Assembly: GCA_031373785.1 (NCBI GenBank)
Contig: JANMNE010000117.1
Location: 1-8,728 of the forward strand
DNA from: JAENVT01 sp031373785
GTDB lineage: Bacteria; Actinomycetota; Acidimicrobiia; Acidimicrobiales; Ilumatobacteraceae
Length of the DNA stretch: 8,728 nucleotides
Direction: 5' to 3'
The position numbers and the translations under genes are program-made. This document shows positions 4,569 through 8,728 of this stretch, piece after piece. Every line of letters starts with the position of its first letter. The first letter of the stretch is position 1. A model generated the notes under the pieces. It worked only from the letters and a program-made list of their open reading frames with translations, was not told the origin of the DNA and did not search any database.

Positions 4569-7025
4569 TCAGCCGAGCAGGTCGCCCGCAGACCAGCAAT
4601 ACGGCCTGGTCAGGAGGGGTGCGGGGTCGATATCGCCGAGGCCGCTGATCCTCACGACGGTGCTGTCGCCCGGCAGCAGGGAGATCAGCTGGCGGTCGAT
4701 CGTCGCGCCGGTGACGAGTCGATCGGGATAGATGGTCAGGTCGCGGACGACGACGTCGGTCGAGATGGTGCCGACGAGGGCATCGGCGTCGCGCTCCCAC
4801 GTGGCAGTCAAGGTCGGTGCGACCAGCGCGGAGGCGTGGTCGGGTGCAAACCACCAGCAGGTCCGCTGCCCGCCGCTCTCGGCAACGAGCAGCTCGTTCG
4901 AGGCGTCGCCGGGTGTGGTCAGCGACGATGGCAGCTCCAGCGAGGCCAGTGACCACGACTGCACCGAGAGGGTGACGGGCATCTCGGCCAGCGCGGTCCC
5001 GTCGAACCGCACCCGCCGCACGGTCCCCTCGATTGCCCAGCCCGGAGAGGAATCGTTGATCGCAAAGAGCACCAGTGTCGAGCCGCGGGGTTGCAGCGTG
5101 AGCAGATGCGGGCGGTAGGCGTCGCGCAACGCGAACCAGGCCGGCTTGGGCACGCCGCCGCCATCGATCACGGCCCAGCTGGTGACCGGCCAGCAGTCGT
5201 TCAGCTGCCACCAGATGGTGCCCATGCAGTAGCCGCGCAACGAGCGCATGTGCTCGATCCCGGTGGTGACGGCGCGGGCCTGCATCAGTTGGGTAGCGAA
5301 CCACCACGCATCGAAATCGTCGGGCACGCCGACGTGGGCCGCCAAGCCGCGGTTCAGCTTCAGATCACCGTCGGTCGCCTTCTGGTGATGCGACATGCCG
5401 GGCGAGTCGGGGGCCAGGACCTCGGTTCTGATCGATGCGCGCAACGTCTGCCACGACGGCGGCGCCTGCCATCCGAACTCGGATGCGAACCGCGGGGTGT
5501 GATCGCGGTACCGGGTGTAGTCGGTCTGGTTCCACACGTCCCACAGGTGCGCGCAACCGTGAGCGTCGGCGTTCGGCGCGACGTCGAGCGAGCCGGAGTA
5601 CGGGCTGCCGGGCCAGTACGGCCTCTCGGGGTCGAGCTCTGCGCAGATGCGCGGCAACAGGTCGAAGTAGAAGCCGGCGCCCCAAGCACGACCCTGCAAC
5701 CGCTCCTGCCAGCCCCAGTCGAAGTAGCCCCAGATGTTCTCGTTGTTGCCGTTCCACAGCACCAGGCTGGGGTGTGGCATCAGCCGCGTCACGTTGTCGC
5801 GCGCCTCGGCCTCGACCTCGTCGGCCAGCAGGTGCTCGGGATACGCGGCGCAGGCGAACAGGAAGTCTTGCCAGACCATCAGGCCCAGCTCGTCGCACGC
5901 CTCGTAGAATGCGTCGGCTTCGTAGATCCCCCCACCCCATACCCGGATCAAGTCGACGTTGGCCGCCTTGGCCTGGGCGAGGCGATGCCGGTAGCGCTGC
6001 GCAGTGATCCGGCTCGGGAACGCATCGTCGGGGATCCAGTTCACGCCACGAGCGAAGAGCGGAGAGCCGTTGACCACGAACGTGAACGCCGAGCCGTTGG
6101 CATCCGGCCCGGTGTCGAGCTCCACCGTGCGGAACCCGACTCGGCGACTCCAGTGATCGATCACCTGCCCGGCGTGCAACAGGGCGACCTCGAGCTCGTA
6201 CAGCGGTTGCCGGCCATGCGTGTGCGGCCACCAGCGCTCGACGACACCGGCATCGACGGTGACCGTCGCATCGACGTCGCCGATCTCATGGAGCGATGTC
6301 GCCACCTCGGCGCCCTCGGGGTTGCGGAGTGTGACCGTGACACTCCCGCCGGTACCGGTCGCCACGGTGATGGCCAACTCGACGCTGCCGCGATCGTCGT
6401 CGGTGACCCTGGCCGTCGGTCTGACCGAGACCAGTCGGTCGGTGCTCCAGCCGCGCACGGTGACGGGACGCCAGATTCCCGCTGTCGTCAGCCACGGCCC
6501 CCAATCCCAGCCCCAGCTGCACGCCATCTTTCGGAGGTAGTTGAACGGCCTGTCGAACGAGGCCGACGGCCAATCACCTTCATCGGCCTTCAAGGCATCG
6601 CAATGTCGAGTGGCCGACCGGAAGCTGACGATCAGCTCGTTGTCGCCGTCGACCAGCAGCGAGGCGATGTCGAAGCGGTACGCCCGGTGCATGTTCTCGG
6701 TCGTGCCGAGGGTCGTGCCGTTGAGCGTGATCGTTGCCAACGTGTCGAGGCCGTCGAAGCACAGCTCGATGTGTTCGTGCCGGGCGATGTCGGCCGGCAC
6801 GGAGAACGTGGTGACGTAATCCCAGTCGCTGTCAGCGACCCACTGGACCACCAATTCGTTGGCGTCGAGGAACGGGTCGGGGATCACCCCTGCCGTGAGC
6901 AGGTCGGTGTGCACACAGCCCGGCACTGTCGCCGGGACGTCGGACGGCATCGGCTGTGCATCGGGCACCCGCACAGCGTGCAGGCGCCAGCCGCCGGTCA
7001 ACGAAGTGGACACACCGGCGGTCAT
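4569..7025 (-). CDS. Beta-mannosidase, glycoside hydrolase family 2
   Basis: The enzyme is predicted to remove terminal beta-linked mannose from oligosaccharides by a retaining mechanism. The 818 residues fit GH2 beta-mannosidases (about 800-900). The N-terminal sugar-binding domain spans about 1-190, with the family markers GWDWGPWLTTAGIWRPV at 172-188. An immunoglobulin-like domain spans about 195-300, and the TIM-barrel begins near 315. The barrel shows RGVNWIPDDAFPSR, RVWGGGIYEADAFYEACDE and WQDFLFACAAYP. The catalytic acid/base is Glu429 in WNGNNE and the nucleophile is Glu516 in FASEFGWQ; IWWQLNDCWPVTSWAVIDG at 604-622 is also characteristic. C-terminal beta domains follow. There is no signal peptide, so it probably acts in the cytoplasm. 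The ATG at 7025 lies 4 bases after the GH1 stop, suggesting coupling; the only weak ribosome-binding match is an AGGG further back. The frame is open upstream to about 7370, but that part lies within GH1 and does not look like protein of this family. Confidence 0.95.
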   Translation of the reverse strand: MTAGVSTSLTGGWRLHAVRVPDAQPMPSDVPATVPGCVHTDLLTAGVIPDPFLDANELVVQWVADSDWDYVTTFSVPADIARHEHIELCFDGLDTLATITLNGTTLGTTENMHRAYRFDIASLLVDGDNELIVSFRSATRHCDALKADEGDWPSASFDRPFNYLRKMACSWGWDWGPWLTTAGIWRPVTVRGWSTDRLVSVRPTARVTDDDRGSVELAITVATGTGGSVTVTLRNPEGAEVATSLHEIGDVDATVTVDAGVVERWWPHTHGRQPLYELEVALLHAGQVIDHWSRRVGFRTVELDTGPDANGSAFTFVVNGSPLFARGVNWIPDDAFPSRITAQRYRHRLAQAKAANVDLIRVWGGGIYEADAFYEACDELGLMVWQDFLFACAAYPEHLLADEVEAEARDNVTRLMPHPSLVLWNGNNENIWGYFDWGWQERLQGRAWGAGFYFDLLPRICAELDPERPYWPGSPYSGSLDVAPNADAHGCAHLWDVWNQTDYTRYRDHTPRFASEFGWQAPPSWQTLRASIRTEVLAPDSPGMSHHQKATDGDLKLNRGLAAHVGVPDDFDAWWFATQLMQARAVTTGIEHMRSLRGYCMGTIWWQLNDCWPVTSWAVIDGGGVPKPAWFALRDAYRPHLLTLQPRGSTLVLFAINDSSPGWAIEGTVRRVRFDGTALAEMPVTLSVQSWSLASLELPSSLTTPGDASNELLVAESGGQRTCWWFAPDHASALVAPTLTATWERDADALVGTISTDVVVRDLTIYPDRLVTGATIDRQLISLLPGDSTVVRISGLGDIDPAPLLTRPYCWSAGDLLG

Positions 7026-7029
7026 GGGA

Positions 7030-8397
7030 TCACGACCCTGGTTGGATCTCTCCAGACCGGGCGACCTCGGCGTACCACAGGGCACTCTTCTTCGGCGTGC
7101 GGTGTTGGGTGGCCCGATCGACGGCGACGAGACCGAACTTCGGCCCGTACCCATGCGCCCACTCGAAGTTGTCGAGCAGCGACCAGGCAAAGTACCCCTC
7201 CACGGGCACACCGTCCTCCATCGCTTGGTGCACCTGGGCGAGGTGGGCGGCGACGTACTCGAGGCGGTCGTCGTCGATGACACGGCCGTCGACCACCAGG
7301 CCATCGGGCATCGCCGCGCCGTTCTCGGTGATGAAGTACCGCGGGAAGCCGTGGACGCCGTGCAGCCCACGCAGCAGATCGCCGAGCGCCGGCGGGTGGA
7401 CCTCCCACCCCATTGCGGTCAGCGCGCCGCGAGCCTCGCGCTCGCCGCTCAGGGCACCGATCATCTGGCGGGTGTAGAAGTTGATGCCCAGCATGTCGAT
7501 CGGCCTGGCGATCAGCTCCATGTCACCATCGTGGATCTCGGTCTGCGCCCAGCCCAGGCGTTCGACGGTGTACTGCGGGTAGCCGAGCCCGCCGATCGGG
7601 TCGACGTACCACCGGTTCTCGAGATCGTTGACGATCTGCTGCCGGTCGAGCGCTGCCGGTGAGGTGCCGATGGGCGTGACCGGCGTGAAGTTCAACACGA
7701 TGCCGACATCGGCGCCCGGTACCGCGGCGCGGATCCGTTCCATCGCCATGCCGTGGCCGAGCAGCAGGTGATGACTGGCGGCCAGGGAGTCGGCCAGGCG
7801 GGTGCGGCCGGGGGCGTGCTCGCCGGTGAGGTAGCCGTGGTTGGCGCTGACGAAGGGCTCGTTGAGCGTCATCCAATTGGTGACTCGATCGCCGAGTCGT
7901 GACACGACCACATCCGCGTACTCGGCGAAGGCCTCGGCCGTGGCCCGCACCGGCCAGCCACCGGCGTCTTCGAGGACCTGCGGCAGATCCCAGTGGTACA
8001 GGGTGGGGAACGGCTGGATGCCGGCGGTGAGCAACGAGTCGACCAGCCGGTCGTAGAAGTCGAGCCCACGCGCGTTGACGGTTCCCGTCCCCTGTGGGAG
8101 CACTCGCGGCCAGGCGACCGAGAAGCGGTAGGCGTTCAAGTTGAGGCGCCGCATCAGGGCGATGTCGTCGTCGGCCAGGTGATAGTGATCGCAGGCATCG
8201 GCACCACTGGAGCCGTCCGTGATGGTGCCGGGCGTACTGCAGAAGCGATCCCAGATGCTCTCCCCACGGCCGTCGACATCGACGGCCCCCTCGATCTGGT
8301 ATGACGACGTGGCCGATCCCCACCAGAAGCCGGTCGGGAATCGACGACCGGCCTCGACGGTGGACGCGCTCTGCTCGTGTGTGCTGGCTACGGTCAC
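7030..8397 (-). CDS. Beta-glycosidase, glycoside hydrolase family 1 (beta-glucosidase type)
   Basis: GH1 enzymes are retaining exo-beta-glycosidases acting on beta-glucosides, and some on beta-mannosides, galactosides or fucosides. The 455 residues match the usual single TIM-barrel length. Visible landmarks are FPTGFWWGSATSSYQIEG at 20-37 (Gln34 in the -1 subsite), NAYRFSVAWPRVLP at 88-101 and TLYHWDLPQ (His135, Trp136). The acid/base is Glu180 in TLNEP, the nucleophile is Glu358 in YFITENG, and FAWSLLDNFEW (Trp405, Glu412) lines the sugar site. I chose the GTG at 8397, because a GGAGGGG lies 9 bases before it; the in-frame TTG at 8415 has no such site. There is no signal peptide, so the enzyme is probably cytoplasmic. 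Its stop is 4 bases before the GH2 beta-mannosidase start, so the pair likely works on one imported beta-linked oligosaccharide. The exact sugar cannot be read from sequence. Confidence 0.95.
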   Translation of the reverse strand: MTVASTHEQSASTVEAGRRFPTGFWWGSATSSYQIEGAVDVDGRGESIWDRFCSTPGTITDGSSGADACDHYHLADDDIALMRRLNLNAYRFSVAWPRVLPQGTGTVNARGLDFYDRLVDSLLTAGIQPFPTLYHWDLPQVLEDAGGWPVRATAEAFAEYADVVVSRLGDRVTNWMTLNEPFVSANHGYLTGEHAPGRTRLADSLAASHHLLLGHGMAMERIRAAVPGADVGIVLNFTPVTPIGTSPAALDRQQIVNDLENRWYVDPIGGLGYPQYTVERLGWAQTEIHDGDMELIARPIDMLGINFYTRQMIGALSGEREARGALTAMGWEVHPPALGDLLRGLHGVHGFPRYFITENGAAMPDGLVVDGRVIDDDRLEYVAAHLAQVHQAMEDGVPVEGYFAWSLLDNFEWAHGYGPKFGLVAVDRATQHRTPKKSALWYAEVARSGEIQPGS

Positions 8398-8406
8398 GGG
8401 TAGGAT

Positions 8407-8413
8407 CCCCTCC
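8407..8413 (-). promoter_or_regulatory. Shine-Dalgarno sequence of the GH1 gene
   Basis: Read on the minus strand, GGAGGGG lies 9 bases before the GTG at 8397. It favours that start over the TTG at 8415, which overlaps this site. Confidence 0.75.
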
Positions 8414-8423
8414 AAGTCGAGCC

Positions 8424-8452
8424 ATCCTTGCCGCCGATCTGGGGTCCGTCAA
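8424..8452 (-). promoter_or_regulatory. Candidate promoter of the GH1-GH2 transcription unit
   Basis: On the minus strand a TTGACG -35 box (8452-8447) is followed after exactly 17 bases by AAGGAT (8429-8424), a weak -10 box. Transcription would start near 8417, about 20 bases before the GTG, leaving room for the ribosome-binding site. The -35 is good and the -10 is poor, so an activator or a different start remains possible. Confidence 0.4.
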
Positions 8453-8486
8453 GTAACTGCGGCGCCGCCGTGACCTGCGGTTTCGT

Positions 8487-8515
8487 CTGAAATCCTTGAC
8501 ACGAGCGGGTTTCAG
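8487..8515. promoter_or_regulatory. Inverted repeat around the -35 box of promoter P1 (possible operator)
   Basis: CTGAAATCC (8487-8495) and GGGTTTCAG (8507-8515) are inverted copies matching at 8 of 9 positions, 11 bases apart. The TTGACA of P1 lies exactly in the spacer. A dimeric regulator bound here would cover the -35 box and lies about 35 bases upstream of the leftward -35. Regulator and function are unknown. Confidence 0.4.
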
Positions 8516-8524
8516 GCTTACCGT
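8496..8524 (+). promoter_or_regulatory. Promoter P1 for the rightward (rpoB-like) gene
   Basis: A perfect TTGACA (8496-8501), a 17-base spacer and TACCGT (8519-8524, the TANNNT form) give a standard housekeeping-sigma promoter. Transcription would start near 8531, about 170 bases before the GTG at 8702. Confidence 0.65.
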
Positions 8525-8544
8525 TCGCCCTCACGAAAACCCGT

Positions 8545-8560
8545 CTGGCAGAAGTGCCAG
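8545..8560. repeat. Perfect short inverted repeat between P1 and P2
   Basis: CTGGCA (8545-8550) and TGCCAG (8555-8560) flank GAAG. In RNA from P1 it would form a 6-bp hairpin near the 5' end; as DNA it could be a small operator ending 6 bases before the P2 -35 box. Confidence 0.35.
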
Positions 8561-8566
8561 CTGCGG

Positions 8567-8595
8567 TTGACGTTGCGTTGTCCCGCGGATAGTAT
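8567..8595 (+). promoter_or_regulatory. Promoter P2 for the rightward (rpoB-like) gene
   Basis: TTGACG (8567-8572), a 17-base spacer and TAGTAT (8590-8595) form a second strong housekeeping-type promoter 71 bases after P1. Transcription would start near 8602, giving a leader of about 100 bases. Confidence 0.7.
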
Positions 8596-8690
8596 CGAAC
8601 GTTGCCGTGCGTCTTGTCTCTTGCTATCGCTATGCCCACTTGACCTTGCGCGCCCCAGTTCTGCTGTTCGCCGTCTCACCGCCTGCTGCC

Positions 8691-8696
8691 AAGGAG
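8691..8696 (+). promoter_or_regulatory. Shine-Dalgarno sequence of the rpoB-like gene
   Basis: AAGGAG ends 5 bases before the GTG at 8702 and is the main reason for calling a gene start there. Confidence 0.75.
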
Positions 8697-8701
8697 TAAT
8701 T

Positions 8702-8728
8702 GTGGCCTCTCGATCCACGTCCCGCGAG
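8702..8728 (+). CDS. rpoB: Start of a gene, probably RNA polymerase beta subunit (3' end outside the window)
   Basis: Only nine codons are visible: GTG start, then A-S-R-S-T-S-R-E. Actinobacterial RpoB proteins commonly begin with a short M-A-S-R-T/S-like stretch before the FAKI-REPL motif, so the peptide fits, but nine residues prove little. Context is the stronger argument. The secE-nusG-rplKA-rplJL cluster is followed by rpoB and rpoC in nearly all bacteria, and no rpoB has appeared earlier. The good ribosome-binding site and two strong promoters upstream suit a highly expressed housekeeping gene. Reading even 100 more bases would settle it. Confidence 0.65.

Larger units (their letters stand above)
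8398..8701. other. Divergent intergenic region between the GH1 gene and the rpoB-like start
   Basis: These 304 bases hold no convincing gene. The left part carries the minus-strand promoter and ribosome-binding site for the hydrolases, plus a 10-bp GC palindrome at 8459-8468. The middle carries two plus-strand promoters and two inverted repeats. From about 8602 to 8690 lies a pyrimidine-rich leader without an obvious stable hairpin, ending in the ribosome-binding site of the rightward gene. Confidence 0.7.

Noticed and set aside
5091..7280. A 729-codon open frame on the plus strand opposite the GH2 gene
   Set aside because: It is antisense to a clear beta-mannosidase with intact motifs, has the low-complexity Arg/Val/Gly/Ala make-up of a mirror frame in high-GC DNA, and shows no recognisable domain.
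7026..7370. Upstream extension of the GH2 reading frame
   Set aside because: It overlaps the GH1 catalytic-domain coding region in another frame and encodes no GH2-like sequence; the ATG at 7025 begins the normal N-terminal domain.
4569..8397. Recent horizontal transfer of the hydrolase pair
   Set aside because: Base and codon use look like those of the surrounding genes, and no transposase, integrase, tRNA or target-site duplication is visible; an old insertion or rearrangement cannot be told apart by eye.
8398..8415. TTG at 8415 as the GH1 start
   Set aside because: It overlaps the GGAGGGG site that serves the GTG at 8397 and has no ribosome-binding site of its own.
8459..8468. 10-bp palindrome GCGGCGCCGC
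   Set aside because: Short GC-only palindromes arise often by chance in DNA of this composition, and the flanks add no symmetry.
8640..8668. Third promoter from TTGACC at 8640
   Set aside because: No -10 box lies at 16-18 bases; the sequence there is GCTGTT-like.

Overview
The window looks like a high-GC actinobacterial chromosome segment, most likely from the Acidimicrobiia (Ilumatobacter-like). This rests on protein character (NusG with a long acidic N-terminus, the actinobacterial form of SecE, L1, L10 and L12), actinobacterial promoter shapes and GC-rich codon use. The taxon is an inference; no 16S or marker search was possible.

Positions 2-3468 hold the classic transcription/translation cluster in conserved order on the + strand: secE (5' end probably cut by the window edge), nusG, rplK (L11), rplA (L1), rplJ (L10) and rplL (L7/L12). 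A roughly 200-base leader before rplJ carries an L10-leader-like kink-turn fold and then a second long hairpin whose 3' arm contains half of the rplJ Shine-Dalgarno sequence. Two hairpins follow rplL at once, the second a near-perfect GC-rich terminator stem without a U-tract.

In most bacteria rpoB follows rplL directly. Here about 5.2 kb lies between them: a probably leaderless tandem-domain GNAT acetyltransferase (+, 3561-4409), then two minus-strand glycoside hydrolases in one tightly coupled transcription unit, a GH1 beta-glycosidase (8397-7030) and a GH2 beta-mannosidase (7025-4569). The two enzymes have intact catalytic residues and no signal peptide, which suggests cytoplasmic breakdown of imported beta-mannosides or beta-glucosides; no transporter or regulator is present in the window. 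The gap between the convergent GNAT and GH2 genes (4410-4568) contains two copies of an imperfect repeat of about 50 bp, each able to fold into a similar hairpin.

The 304-base divergent region 8398-8701 carries a probable promoter and strong ribosome-binding site for the hydrolase pair on the minus strand. On the plus strand it has two strong tandem sigma70-type promoters followed by a start codon with a good Shine-Dalgarno sequence. The nine visible codons (M-A-S-R-S-T-S-R-E) fit the beginning of rpoB, so rpoB appears to have acquired or kept its own promoters after separation from rplJL.

No CRISPR array, tRNA, rRNA, insertion sequence or phage gene was seen. The genes themselves are known families. 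The points most worth checking are the interrupted rplL-rpoB junction, the structured repeats, the rplJ leader and an unusual L11 N-terminal loop.
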